NCBI GenBank assembly: GCA_008933995.1
Contig: WARS01000034.1
Coordinates: forward strand, 573,501 to 637,500
Direction of reading: 5' to 3'
From: Datnioides undecimradiatus
Taxonomy: Eukaryota; Chordata; Actinopteri; Lobotiformes; Datnioididae
Length of the DNA: 64,000 nucleotides
Part shown: piece after piece, positions 26,901 to 39,645 of the stretch
Layout: each line of letters begins with the position of its first letter
How positions within the stretch are numbered: the stretch's first letter is position 1
Position numbers and translations under genes: made by a program
Notes under the pieces: generated by a model
Seen by the model: only the letters and a program-made list of their open reading frames with translations
The model's database searches: none
Told to the model about the DNA's origin: nothing

Positions 26901-29254
26901 TGTTTGCACAGCAGCGGATGTACAGGAATTGCTTTAACGGAGACTGGTTTCCATGCCAGAGTGACACCATCAAAGTCAAGCCACAAATAACCAGAGTGCT
27001 ATCATCACCATCAGTCATAGTATTTAGTTTCTTACACGACAGGAATAATCCATCATGAAGACACCTTAGAGCACATTTCAAATCAGTTGAAAACGTTTGT
27101 CTGTAACTGCATTTCATACCCCACATTCAGTGTTTGAATGAAGATGTTTTGTTTCCTGATTGGGAATACTGTAGCCGGAGTTTCCGCTCATTTTGGACTG
27201 TCAGTTAAAGTACCTTCAGTGGGAATGCCACCCCACTCATATACAATGTTTCCAGATGTATGAAACGATTGTGCAAAGCCTTTAGTGTCTCCAGAGGGAG
27301 CTGTGTGAAGTCTGATAGATGTCCTCAGGTGATGTCACTTAAGTCGGCGTGGCTGGCATTGAACACAAGCGTGAAAATGAAACAATCTGGATGTGTGGAG
27401 TTAGAAAGAAATGAGCCCAGACCAAACCTCTGCAGCCCACTGCTCATCTCTGCTGCAGGCTAGAAGCTTCAATTACAGCCAAACACATCTGAATATGAAT
27501 GTTGCATCATGGGTAAAGCAATCAAAATGTTCTAATAAGAAAATCTATTGTCACTTTACATTACACTGACACTTTTAACCAATGCAACCTGCAGTAAGTG
27601 CAGCTTCTCAAAAGGATGCCTTATACGGTTTCACACTGAACGTTTTTGCCTGTTAAATGGACACAAGAGCACTCTGGGTAATTGTTAGTAGACAAAACTC
27701 TTGAAAAATTAATCGTCCAACTACTCAATTAAAGTAATAATTAATTGTAGTCCTATTAAAGATTTAATGATACATTAAATAGTATTAGGTATATACGTTA
27801 AATAAGTAAGACAAGGGTAAATCCACAGATGGGTTTCATGGCGATGTTTCCATTACACACACGATATTTAAGAGTGAGGTATCGTTATAGCTTTTATTTT
27901 TCACTTTAACGGCAAGCAAGACAAAGTCTAATCTCAGGGAGCATCGCTGAAGCACAACCGACTTTCATCAATTTATAGCGTGACATTTTCAGTCTCATCT
28001 GCTACTTGCAAGTGAGAGCTTTTATCATGTACTAAGCTTATGGATTTCTTGGTACACCAAGGACCATGAGAGTCGGCTCCTTAGTATGGAAACAAAGACA
28101 CTGAGATTATTCTGTTTGCATCTCTGAGTGAAGAGGCAGATAGAGCAACTGTTGCTGAGTAAATACGCTCTGTGTTGGCTACCACTGTTTATTTTTACTC
28201 AGTGATTTTTGAAGCTGTCATTAAGACAAGGAGGTTTAAATGTGTTAATCTCTAGCTTGGGCAATTTATTTGCAGCACTGAGTGCATTCATTAACAAATA
28301 GTAGACTATGAAGCGCTGACTGAAGCGTTATTTGTAGCTGCTAACTGTAGTGTGTTGTTCAATGGAAGAGCTAAAAGAGGTGTTCTTTGAAATGAGGGGT
28401 TGTGCTTCAAGCTGTTGTTGAAGAGAAGAGATCATCTCACCTTACAAATCCAATTTCTCACTACTTTATTGTCTAATTAGTGTAACGTCAGCATTTAAAC
28501 AGGCTGGGCAGATATTTTTTACAAAACCCTGCCAGAGGAAAATGAACCCAAATCCAAATTCTTGGTGATTTTCCAGCACTGAGGCCACGTAATGGAGCGA
28601 CTTTGTCAGGGGCTAATTGAATGGAAAAACATGACGTTTTAGGTCTTTCCCTTTTACTCTCACCTGCAGTTCAAACAAATGGTGCTCCATGTGACAGTCC
28701 CTGTGTAATTACTGAGTTTTTAATGACATCCTTGGCTCTAACCTGCTGCGTTAGAGAAAGTGATATCCCCTCATTCTGCTGTTTAATGTGAAGGTTACTC
28801 GAAATGTTTTTGCCGCTGTTTGAAAAGCCAGTGATGAGGGGGAAGTGATTTTCCTTGAGCAGGGCTGACTGAGCGAGAGGGGAGATGTATTTTCAGCAAG
28901 GTAGCCCGAGTTTTAAAGGCCTACCTACGAGTGGAATCATTGTGTTGCTTAACATACATCTGCAGTAGTTAGCTGCACTGTAAGAATCATGTTTGCAAAG
29001 ATTATCATGTTAAGTGTAACAGATCTGCAAAGTGGTGGGTTTTACACATGTATCCAGTCTAAATCTGTTTGTCCTCGAAAGAACTCCCGGCTGTTTTCTT
29101 TGCTCATGCTTTATGAAACGATTACTTTATCCGGCACACATTTGGTTGACAGAGTTGTTGCTTTTATCTTATTATAACTGCGTGAAATTCATCTGTCATC
29201 GCCTGTCTGAACCAGACCTTTCACAGAAGATGCACCAAACACATACAGTGCGTG

Positions 29255-29273
29255 CACACACACACACACACAC
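29255..29273. repeat. (CA)9 microsatellite
   Basis: A short uninterrupted CA run in kcnh7 intron 2. Confidence 0.88.
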
Positions 29274-30016
29274 CAATCTGCACATCTTATACACTCTACA
29301 TTATGCATAATGACTGCTGCAGTATCCGCTTGTGCTCTCACACGGGCACAGGTTTGTTTTTCCCATTGGTTACGAGTGGAAACAAAGACTAAAATGCATA
29401 AATATGTGGGATGATGACAGCAAAGAGCAAAGCAAAAAAGGACTAAAGCCTCAGTCTGTCTTTTAAAGGTGCTGGACTGAGTTGTGAACGGGCACTGTTC
29501 AGAGAATAGTTTAATTATTAAAAGCACAACGCAGTCATGTTCAAGGTGAGCAACAGCACTGGCACAACACTTTCAGAAACTCTAAACAGCACAAAAGTCA
29601 AATGTGAGAATAGCTGACTTGTCCTGAGTTTATGAGATTGCTCTTGAGGCGAGTGCAGTAAACAGCTCAGCATCTAAATGTCAAGCACAGGAGTAAACTT
29701 TTGCCACTTTAATGACAGCTACCTCCTCGATGGAGGTCATCAAGATATGTGCGCTGGAAGGTGAAAGGGCCAGTGCTTCTGTGAGGGCACAAATCATAAA
29801 GCATTAAGAATGTGCCAGAGATTGTGCTGACGAGCAGAATCTCCTTCACGGACTGTAAAGGACAGCGGGCGGTGCGTTTATGCAGACCCTGGGTCACAGG
29901 ATTAAAAAGAAGAAGATTGCCTCGCAGAAACCCCAGTGGTCCACCACGAGGAGAGCAATCAGCTTGCTGCAATGACATTTCTCCTGGAATTCCAATACGG
30001 GAGACAATAGAGATAG

Positions 30017-30162
<146 letters not shown>

Positions 30163-33100
30163 AGGATAGAGGAAGGGGCAGAAGTAGTTGCATCAATTCA
30201 TTAATTCATTCCAGCACTGTTTAAATCGCAGTTTTGCGATAAAGCAGACAGTGCTAGTACTACAGGCCTGTTGTTAAGTTTTCAAACATGGGATGACTAT
30301 ATCTGTCATCTGCCTGCACAAAAGTGCGATGTGTGACAGATAATAGATTGCCAAGATGTTGAAAATACACGAATGTAGCACTTATTACGAGATGACAAAC
30401 TGTGGATGCATGAAATCATGTCATAGAAGGATCTCTGGTATGATTAACTCCACAGTCATACTTGCTTAGTAAAAAAGCAGATTATAAGAGCAGTCTGCCT
30501 CGTTGAAACAGGTGAATGACCTTCCCTGGAGAAGCTCTGAGTCAGGTGAGAGGAAAACACTGAGGTAATTAGAGGCACAGCATACAGAATGGTAATGAGG
30601 CCTTTTCCCCCGCTGCAGGGTCCAACAATCAGAAGCCCTCCAGCTCTTTTTATTCAAGTCTCCTGTGGGCCAGCCAGTGGAGGGAGGGCGTTCAGCCGTC
30701 ATTGATTTCCCCTGTCCAATGCACCGGTTTTGAAGATCAATGCAACATGAAGGTATTTGTGTCCTCATTAAAGCTGTTTGCTCAGTGGATCGATGCAGAC
30801 TGAACCCCCAGCTTGGTTTGGCTGACAATACTCCGGCCTGGAGAAGCATCAGACCTGTTATGGCCTGAGTTTAGAGTACTTAAATCCCTTGCCTTGCCAA
30901 TAGCACCGTATAAATATTCTGCAATATGTGTGAACGTCCTCCATTCAAAACTTAAGTTAAAAAGTGAGGAAGACTCTCTAAAGAGAGAGCACGACTCACT
31001 CTGAAGCTTGGTTCCAAAGGTTGCCAACATGTATTACAGCCTTCAAAGAACATTTTTGTTTGGTTAATTAGTTCAACAAATATTCCCAGGAGGCTTCTTC
31101 TTAGCTTTATCTTGTGGTTATGCAATACTGTTCACTAATGTGGGTGCTCATTAATGGCTCCTGCGTGGCGACTGGGGTTGGCAACTGGACGAGTTTATTG
31201 GCTGGTGATTTTTTTGGGGTGATCTTTGTGACTTTATTTTGTTTTTCTTTTAATGATCTCCCTAAGAAAAACATATTAAAACAGCACGTGAAGCCACATC
31301 TAACTGTGAATTAAGGGTTGATTTAAATCAATCAATGCAGTGTTTTACTATGAGATGATGAAGGAAGTTAAGCCAATTTATGCTGAAGAGAGAAACTTAA
31401 ATTCAGAAGTTGTGTGGCTGTATTTTTTGGTTTAATAAGTAAAATGTGTGTAAGACTATTTCCTGTATTCTCCTTTTGTGAACTTGAAACTCACACACAT
31501 CTCCCAGCTGAAGCTACAGCATGGATGAGGGGACACACACAAACGTAAGTCAGAAAAAGCTCTATTAGAAACATTGCCAGAAAATTCTCCACAACTTATT
31601 CCACTTAAATGAACTGTAATGCACGATGTAACAAGTTGTACATGATGTAAACTTGAGCAGATACTCTTGGACACTCCACACGTCCGGGTGTGAAATTTGC
31701 TGCAACTCCACTCACAGGGGCAGCATCTCATCTTTAACGGTGTAAAGCACAGGGAAATGGTAGTGCTTATGATACGGGCTGAGCTTCTAATGGTGCTTTT
31801 TCAGGCTAGTCAAAGTTCAGTAAAAACAATATAAAACAAGGCTATGGGTTACATACTGACAGTCTAGCAGGGCGCAGGCTAAAGCCCACTCAGAAAATAA
31901 GCTGACATCTCTCTCAGCCTATTGCCTCAAGCATCTTTCTGTAACTTTATCTTTCAACCTTTGACCCCACACATCTATGTCTCCAAGGATACTATCATTT
32001 GTAACTCTTCTGTAAACTGTCTCCGACCTAATCTACGGCACCTCTCTCCCTCTGGGTTTTCTCATACCTCATACCTGCCTGAGTGTGATTTACACAAGTG
32101 CGCAGGCACACACACACAAGTAGAGACCACATCAACATCATGGATCCAGAGCTCCTATCACACATCAAATGTCAAAACAAATCCCCCGCATAGCATCCTG
32201 TTTCATTATCCATGGGAAAATCCATCTGCTTGTAAGAGTAGAGATAAACTGTGACCCTCTCCTGATCTGGAGCCTTATGTTTCCTCCTGCAGCACCCACG
32301 AAGGACCGAGTTACAAGCTGTGATCCTTCATTCATCAGTGGGGTGTGTCAGATACTCTGATGCTCTTGAAATCAAAGATGCAGATGCTAACTCTATGAAA
32401 TGTGTAAAGTTAGCTGGTGGAAACAGTGGCAAAGTGAACTTTGGAGAGAAGTTTTGTGGAAGTGTTTTAATCAGCTTTTTCTGTGATAGGTACTGTTTCC
32501 AAAGGTTTACAGTGTTCTTTGATGTTTTGATGATGCTAACTTGCAAACTGTTCTGAAGTTTTTTGACAATATTGAGGACATTGGTGGTGATTCACTGATC
32601 CAGAGAGTCTAATTTCTTGATGAACTCTCAAACCTGCAGCATTTATCATTTAAATCTGCTTCAAGAATGTGCTGCAAAGTTATGAAAAATGCAGTTCCCC
32701 ATGGACTCAGCTAGAGTTTGGTTGACTGATTCTTCTCTGATTAAAATGAACACACACTGCAGCATCAACCTAAGAGTACCTAAGGAGAAAAGACATAAAC
32801 AATGACACCAGACAAAGATGTGTGATCCCAACATAGGTCTTATAAAAACTATTAATCCTCATTTGTGCCATAGTGAAACCTCACCAGTCTTCAAGCGTTA
32901 TGCAAGGAGGCTTAATCATCTAAAAGTCATTGTTGGAGGTCACTACATGAACTCTCTGTGAACCAGCACCATTGATGCAACTGCTTTAAACTTTCGCTCT
33001 GAAGCTCGCCTTGCAACTCATCAAAAACAATCCCAGCTGTCATGCCAAGTCATGATCTGCATGCAGCATTCAGAAGCAGCATATGCACGCCAGCAGATTA

Positions 33101-33785
33101 TCTAAACTATGGAAGAGCTATACAGATACAGTCAGTCACAGGCAGTTGTCAGGTCTGCGAGCACTAACAGGCTCTTTAAAGCACTAAAGTTAGCCTGATG
33201 AATTCAGAGTGACATTTGTGTACGCTGTACTGTACAGCCACCGTGCTTTTTTTTTTGGAGATGATGAGAACAGAAGTGTCTCACCATCTCCACATTAGTC
33301 TTCAGGGAAGTGAGCTACATCCTTCCCAGGGTGCCCTATCCAGCACAGGCTAATGAACATCTTTCCCAGCCACTCAGCGCCTGCATCATTTCAAAACTGG
33401 ACTTCACAGCGAAGGAAACCTTCACAGCTGCTCTTCCCCCCCTCAGGGTTCTAAATGGGTGCACTCAGTGATTTGCTGCTGCAAAATGCTCCAGATAGAG
33501 CCGACTCAGAACTAAAAATTACCCACTCTGCACCTAGAGTGTTAGACATTGTAAAAGTCACCTTTCACACATTTTTCCCACATCTACGAAGCTTGCATTA
33601 ACCGTGCAGGTGGCTCTGCCCTGTGCAGCACACACGTAACACAAATCTTGTGTTTGACAGAGGAGAACGAGATCAAAACAGTGTTTGAGAGGGAGTGAAC
33701 GAGCTTCAGCCAGGGTGCGTTTTAAAGTAAGACTTCTGCAACAGCTGAATGCCCACATAGATACCCCACAGCCCACAGCGCTCAC

Positions 33786-34016
33786 CATCCTTTCGGTGGT
33801 AGGTGATCTCCACCTTGCGCTCCTCTGAGCCCAGCAGCGCCTGGGCCACCTGGGCCACTGCGTGCCGGTTGGTGAACTCGCCATGCAGGAAGTCACAGGT
33901 GCACGGCTTCTGCATGACGTCCGGCCTGGAGAACCCCGTCATCTCGCAGAAGCCGTCATTACAGTAGATAATAGCGCAGTTCTGCACCCGGGCATTGGCT
34001 ATGATGAACTTCTTAT
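33786..34016 (-). CDS. kcnh7: kcnh7 coding exon 2: core of the PAS domain
   Basis: The exon encodes residues 26-102 plus the first base of codon 103, the bulk of the Per-Arnt-Sim (PAS) domain that defines EAG-family channels. Visible landmarks include [40 protein letters not shown] and [13 protein letters not shown]. Residues fall on KCNH2 numbering (F29, N33, R35, Y43, R56, C64, C66), so there are no insertions or deletions relative to KCNH2 up to this point. In the family the cytosolic PAS domain docks on the C-terminal cyclic-nucleotide-binding homology domain and controls deactivation. The 231-nt length equals KCNH2 exon 2. The acceptor is CCCTGCACAG and the donor GTGAGC. Both flanking introns are phase 1, so skipping this exon keeps the frame but removes most of the PAS fold. 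Confidence 0.97.
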
Positions 34017-34864
34017 CTGTGCAGGGGAAAGAGAAGAGGTTGAGTGAGGAAGGATGTTCATTTGAATCACTTGTTATTAAACGTGCATATATCAAGAAAC
34101 AGAAACAGGAAAAAAATAAAAACATTTCACAAAAATATAAACACACGTAGGTGGGTGTAATGGGATTACATGGGATTATCCTCTATTACATTCTTTAATA
34201 TAGGTGGCTGAGTGAATAAAATATTAAACTCTAAAAGCAGGCATGGATTGCTTTGTACCCCTTATTGCACCTTCTCTGATTGGGGTAGCCCTCAATTTGT
34301 CATTTTATTTAAAATACAACAATATAAGAAAAGGCAGTTTTCCCCATTTTCAGCTGTAAACCCAGATTCATGGCACAAATGACGCTTTATTCAATAGGCC
34401 TCCAGCATGGCGTGCAGCAACACAGCCCTGCAAATAATCCATGAAAACTAAACATGACTGCAGGATTTAATAAGGGCAATGAAGGTATTTTGGGGATATG
34501 ATCTGAAAGTAATGAAATCCCTTAATCCCTTTTTCTCATATGCAGCTTTTTAAACTACAATTTCCAGTGGAGCAGGAGAGTACGGCACTACCGAACTATA
34601 AAACAAACCGGCTGCTTGATAAGGTGGCAGGATAATTAACTTATAATGACTTTTCACGGACCTCTGACGTATGGTTTATTAAAAATAAGCAGATAAATAA
34701 AAAATAGTGCATTGCATCTGCATCACTGGTATAAAAGGAGGCCTATTAGACGATTTCCTAACGAGTGAATAATTGTTCTCAGGATGCAGGAGGACAGACA
34801 CAAAAGGCAGGCAGAACAACACAGCGCACCCACACAGCACTGGACACCAGGGAGAGGTACTCAC
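34017..34864 (-). other. kcnh7: kcnh7 intron 1 (848 bp, phase 1)
   Basis: The donor is GTGAGTACC. The acceptor is a pyrimidine-rich TTTCCCCTGCACAG at the left end. The interior is AT-rich with no recognisable repeat or second gene. Retaining this intron would break the frame within the PAS coding sequence. Confidence 0.9.
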
Positions 34865-34940
34865 TTTGTCCTTCGAATTTCCGAATAATTACTCCCAAAA
34901 ATGTGTTTTGTGGCGCAACATGACCCCTCCGGACAGGCAT
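34865..34940 (-). CDS. kcnh7: kcnh7 coding exon 1: start codon and N-cap
   Basis: The exon encodes residues 1-25, from [11 protein letters not shown] to the end of the amphipathic segment IIRKFEGQ, plus the first base of codon 26. This is the ERG-family N-cap, which precedes the PAS domain and in KCNH2 slows deactivation by contacting the gating machinery. The start codon (34940-34938) is chosen because [13 protein letters not shown] is nearly invariant at the start of ERG channels. It has A at -3 on the coding strand, a favourable Kozak context. The donor after the last base is GTGAGT, close to the ideal consensus. The 76-nt coding length equals that of KCNH2 exon 1, and the intron is phase 1. 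The exon is far too short to stand out as an open reading frame. Confidence 0.93.
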
Positions 34941-35420
34941 GGTTCCCCTCCAGAAATTATGATGATAAAAAATCTTTGGCGGTCCAAGTGAGAGCGAGCC
35001 GGTCCCCCAAAACGCCTTCCGTCAAGTTCTAGCGGGTGACAAGCGAAGCCAGAGGGGCTCCCCGTTTTCTTTGTCACCAGTCAGTCATCCTCGTAAGAAA
35101 ATCTACCCCCTCTGCTTTCTTTCTCCCGACCCCCCGTGTTTCCCTTATTTCAACTCCGACGCGTCCCCGGTTGAGCGCATCGCAGAGGCTTCCCTGCGCT
35201 CCTTGCCGATGTGAAGCTGGAAAGAAAGGAGTCGGTAAACCGCAGTTTAACCAACATTTCACCGTCGCTCCTCGAAAGCACGGTGCGCGTTTGGGCCGGC
35301 GCGTGAGTGGATGCGCGTGCGTGTGTGCGTGCGGGCGCGCGTGGGGGTCTATTGTTGTGAAGGGAAGACTGATGGTCTCTGAGGCCAATGGCTGAGAGGC
35401 TGACAGACCGGAGAGGCGCA
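34941..35420 (-). promoter_or_regulatory. kcnh7: CpG-rich block: probable kcnh7 promoter and 5' UTR
   Basis: Immediately upstream of the kcnh7 start codon CpG density rises sharply: about 26 CpGs are readable in 35151-35350, including a GC-rich run near 35291-35346 (GGCGCGTG, GCGCGTGCGTG, GGGCGCGCG). Such density is otherwise rare in this CpG-poor window. This is the usual setting of a TATA-less vertebrate promoter, and I see no convincing TATA box on the coding strand. A CCAAT pentamer reads on the plus strand near 35385. The transcription start cannot be set from sequence, nor can an upstream non-coding exon be excluded. Confidence 0.6.
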
Positions 35421-35491
35421 ACGCCGACACTGCGAAGGGAAAAACCCACATGGATGCGTAGACAAAGCAGCACACGGAGAGATAGTAGAGG

Positions 35492-35533
35492 CAGGGCTGG
35501 CTGGTAACGGATTACTGTAACGCGTTACAGCTG
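35492..35533. repeat. Possible transposon-end remnant containing a 16-bp palindrome
   Basis: The sequence starts CAGGGCTGGCTGGTAACGG and includes the perfect palindrome CTGTAACGCGTTACAG at 35515-35530. Similar CAGGG...GTAACGGATTAC and TAACGCGTTAC strings occur at ends of dispersed fish DNA-transposon derivatives, from memory. No matching opposite end is seen nearby, so this would be a fragment. Confidence 0.35.
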
Positions 35534-35881
35534 CGGTCGCTTAAAGCTCGCTGTTTTCTTCCAGGCGACAGTTTCGGCTTTGCAGTTCAAATTTTTTTTC
35601 GAAAATTTCTTATGTATCAGACGTATGTATGCAAATTGTGAAATTATCTCATATCAATGCATAATTATTTATGTCATGCAGCAACAATGAAGGTAATGTA
35701 GTGAGTGAGAGCTACAACTTAAAACTGAAGACTTACTTCATGATGCAGAGCAGCAGCCTAGTTTAACTAAATAAAAGCAACAAATCACGAGTAATGAGAC
35801 ATGTTGGCGCTAATGAGTGATTACTTTTGGAGGCACCTGTGACTTTTCTCTGAGTCACGAGCCCAGTAGTGCCGCGAGGCG

Positions 35882-35889
35882 TGACGTCA
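35882..35889. promoter_or_regulatory. Perfect CRE (TGACGTCA)
   Basis: An exact 8-bp palindromic cAMP-response element in a GC-richer patch (GCGAGGCGTGACGTCAGGGC), about 0.94 kb upstream of the kcnh7 start codon. CREB/ATF proteins bind this sequence in general; binding here is inference. Confidence 0.5.
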
Positions 35890-37222
35890 GGGCAGCCAAC
35901 GCAGGTGTATCGCCTATCTCATTAAGGGGACGAGCCCTTCGGCCACGATTTGGTTGGGCGGTCGTGCTTTAAATGTCTTCTCTGGCCCGGAGTTTCCGCT
36001 TTGCTTTGCACACATTGTTTGCATAAAATGTGACAGGGCTCCACCGGCGCTGCCTCGGGAGTGAAGGAGGGCCGCTGCCGCACGAGCAGGCGCTGGCCAT
36101 GGTGCTGCCGAAGAGTGGGAGTCTGCACAACTTAGACGTTTTGTAAGCGGCGTATACAGTGAGAAGTCAGGGAGAGGACACTGATGCAGGGCATCTTGCA
36201 GCTGAGCATTAAGGCACCTGCTTCTGTTGGGTGTGGAGTGCAAAATGTTGTGTGCCAAGAATCTAAATTAAAAAAAAAAGGATAAACAAGATGACCACAC
36301 GTTTCTGGTTGCATGGCACGATCAGAAGAACATGTGCATCTTAAGAAGTTATAGTCAAAGTTTGCACATAACAACAAAAGTGCACGATTATGATATTTTA
36401 TTAATTCAGTTAGCCCTACACATTTGTCAGCAATCTGCAAAGTAGCTACAGCTGTCAGATAAATGTAAATAAAAAGCACAATATTCTTATCTAAGCTGCA
36501 GTGGAGTAGCGATATAAAGAGGCACAAAATGAAAACACTGAAGCAAATGTGCCTCAGAAATACACACAAAGCAGTCTGAATCTGTATTTTGTATAAAGAC
36601 AGACCTGTCAGCGTGTTAAAACAATGCCATGTAATCTGGTCTGAAGGTTTAAACATTTTAATACTCTCTCCCCTCATCTCAATTCATTCCTCTTGTTCCA
36701 CTTTCCCTTCAGATTCAATTTATTTCCCGCCCTGCGTCTCTTTCAACGTCTCACTCTCAGACACACACAGGCATACAAACACACCCGAGTGTCGAGTGAA
36801 ACATCTGTCCTGGTCTTGCACTAGCTCTCCCTCCATCTGGTCCATTGAGAAAACCATTCAGTATACACAGACATTATGGAGGGGTGGGGGGGAGAAGGTG
36901 GCATATGCTGCGTTTACGACCTTTTGTTATCACAATGACTACAGTAGACTCTACGTAAAGGCAGCCTTTGTTTAACACTTTTCTCCTTGCCATGCACCGG
37001 CAGCTTTCTTCGGATGTGTTACTGTTTTCTCCCTGCAGCTTGTGGCCTCCTTATTGCAAAGCTATTGGCTGCGTTTGCATATTTATCAGCGCTCATCTGC
37101 ATTTCATTGCCCACATCCAATTTCTCATCACACTTAACACCGTAATGATATTTGAAACCAGAAAAACAAGTTAATCCATCGCACAAATCTTTTCTCACTC
37201 TCTCTTTCATTTCCCCCAACCC

Positions 37223-37244
37223 CTCTCTCTCTCTCTCTCTCTCT
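37223..37244. repeat. (CT)11 microsatellite
   Basis: A CT run upstream of kcnh7. Confidence 0.88.
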
Positions 37245-37904
37245 GTCGCTGTCACACGGCAAGCACGACTCACCGACTCACAGCAGTGAAACAGTAAAGG
37301 GTAGGCCTGCCCTTGAGTCATATCCACATTAAAGGGAGTGACAACATTAATTAATTGTATTTTAGCTCATAATATGCTCACTGAATGGACAGCTGGTGGT
37401 GACGAACACCATTTTTACAGAGAGGAGAACATTTTCCTTAAGAGGTAGCTGCACACACTCATATACACACATTAAAGCACAGTTCTTTATTACTGCTGCT
37501 CAGTACAGTAGATATGATGGAATTCCTGTTTGCAGGGAAATTCAATGTGCTGCCGGCAGGTTTGGAAAGAGTCGATGTTGTGAATGCACGACCTGTGTGG
37601 GAATCTTCTCTTCTTCAAGACAAACAAAACCTCCACTCAGGCAATTTCAGACGCCATCTCGGAGAGATGTGTTCGCACTAAAAGCACACTCTACCCAGAC
37701 CTCAATTTTAGACTTTATTATTTCATTAGAGGTACAACCCAAAGGCTGCGGGAAAGAGGTACGTTATGGCCCTGGGGTCAGGCTGAAAGACACAATAAAG
37801 CTATAGAAAGCTACAACTGACAAGGTCCATTTCAGCCCCGCGGACAGCCCCTGGGGTTTAACCCTTGAGTCGCATTATGTTGCCTATTTTTTCCTCAAAC
37901 CTGC

Positions 37905-38045
37905 CACACAAATTTTTAGCCAACAGCATGGGATGTCAGTGTGTTGGTCCACCCATTAGGTCCAGATTGAACTATCTCAACAATAAATCGATGAGTTGCC
38001 ATGAAATTGTGGACTGACATTCGTGGTCTCCAGAGGATGTCAACA
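37905..38045 (+). repeat. Dispersed fish repeat remnant
   Basis: TTGGTCCACCCATTAGGTCC, then GAACTATCTCAACAATAAAT, GAGTTGCCATGAAATTGTGG and GGTCTCCAGAGGATGTCAAC follow, in order, a common fish repeat I know as 'ggtccaccac...tatctcaacaac...attgccatgaaatttgg...ccccagaggatga'. The class is uncertain to me; the copy is diverged and truncated. Confidence 0.55.
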
Positions 38046-39408
38046 GATAAAACATTTTATAAAGAGCAATAAATAAAAATTAAAAAAAATTAAAATAGAA
38101 ATTAGATTGTGGTCAAATAAGAATAACAAACAAAAATCATGTAATATAAAGTACACTAATTTGTAGATGCAGATCAGACTTGCTCATTTGTTTTGATGCA
38201 ACAGCACAACAGCTGTTTGGGTGTTGGATCCTCTTGTTCAGCAGAGCGTCTCTGACTTATATGTATTCTTATACTCTTCAATCTGGTTTTACGGTTTGTG
38301 CAGATGTTGCACCAAAAAAGAAAAAGAAAAGAAGAAGAAGTCACATAATTCTGTTCAGTAGGCTATATGAAACCAAAATGCATCCATAAAAAAAGTATTT
38401 GGCACAACATGAAGGGGTCTGAGTCTACCGCAGTGCACCATGGGGATTTTTTTGGGGGGGGTGTTGAGATGGCTCAATTAGGTTGAGTTAAGCGTAACAA
38501 ATGCTTCAGCAAGCTATCACGGCTCAAAATGTGCTCGACCAAACCCTGGAGAAAATCCTTAAGCTTACTGGAAGGTGCAATAAAAGCTTCAAGTGAGTGT
38601 AATGTCTGCTCAGTTCTTCTTGTTTCCATGTGTTCCTTGAATATCTCTATGCTACTGGCAAAGAGGCTCTGTGGTTTATGGGAAGTGATAGCTATAAATA
38701 GATAAAAACTGTATTTACTCTCCATTTATCTGGAACATCACTTCTTATCTGTTTATGCTCTTTATGAGACTGCATCCGACTGGCCGGGTTTATGAGTCAC
38801 AGTAAGAGAAGGAAATTAAGTTTTATCCCTAAGATGCTGTTAAAGGTGTAATGAATAATTAAGTGGAAATTAAACAATGCAAGAGGGATGTGGGTGTTAG
38901 CGGTGAAGCACGGGGGAATTCTGAAGTGAAGCTAGAGGGTCTGAGAATATTTCAGAGGAGACGTTTGCTGTGGTTATGAGTTCAGCTGTAGTCATTCATT
39001 TATTAAGTGCAACCAAGTGATCATTTCTATCAGAGTGAAATGTTAAGACCCTCTGTCTCGTGGGAAATATTGTCTGTCAGGAGAGACACTCTGTCCAACA
39101 ATTTTATGGTCAGATGAATCCAGCCTGTGATTGAGTGAGTGCAGCTGTAATTACAAAGCCTCACGCATAGACACAGAACGTGAGTCACACAAACATGTAT
39201 GGTGATAAGGAGCTAACCATATTCAGATAGATGGATAAAAAGATAAGTGTTATAGTTCACTTCATTAAAAGCAAATTAAAGCAACAGGCCAAATACATAC
39301 AAAGTGATCTAAACAGTGTGATTGTGGTGGTTAGGTATCAGCATCTTGGCTGTGCAAAGCTGCAGCATGTGCAGTATTAAGGTTAATGGTCCCAGCAATC
39401 AGTCTTTG

Positions 39409-39645
39409 TCAGTCTTGGGTTGCAGAGGTTACAGAGGTTGCAGCTCTTAGAGAGAAGCTGTTTCTCAACCTGTTTGTTCTGTTTTTTATTACACCATGTC
39501 TTCTTCTGATGGGTGGGGGGCGAATAGACAGTGTCCAAGATGGTATAGGTCTTTTATAATACGCCTTGCTTTCTTCTGTAGTCTGCCAATGAGCTGGGGG
39601 TGTGGTCCCAGTGGCCCAGCGAGCCCATGTGCCCACCAGTTGCAG
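39409..39645 (-). pseudogene. LINE reverse-transcriptase ORF fossil (C-terminal end)
   Basis: Reading the minus strand, KKARRIIKDLYHLGHCLF, then APHPSEE and KNRTNRLRNSFSLRAA match the typical tail of CR1/L2/Rex-type LINE ORF2 proteins (of the pattern K-A-R-x-I-I-x-D-P-x-H-P-x-H-x-L-F ... R-x-x-R-x-x-N-S-F-x-P-x-A). The pieces lie in different frames, so the copy is broken. Only the extreme C-terminus is recognisable; the catalytic reverse-transcriptase region is absent. Confidence 0.6.

Larger units (their letters stand above)
35534..39408. other. Upstream intergenic DNA, no gene seen
   Basis: After a moderately CpG-rich patch to about 36110, the DNA becomes AT-rich. It contains a (CT)11 run at 37223-37244, a dispersed fish repeat at about 37905-38045, A-rich DNA at 38040-38130 and a purine tract near 38314-38340. 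Open frames are short and show no known domain. Confidence 0.7.

Noticed and set aside
35036-35475. Overlapping 100-130-codon frames on both strands in the CpG block
   Set aside because: GC-rich DNA has few stop codons, which explains them. No protein similarity is seen, and the region fits a promoter/5' UTR.
36132-36677. 181-codon minus-strand open frame
   Set aside because: No recognisable domain; Cys/Phe/Leu-rich composition is typical of translated AT-rich non-coding DNA, and no splice or promoter context supports it.
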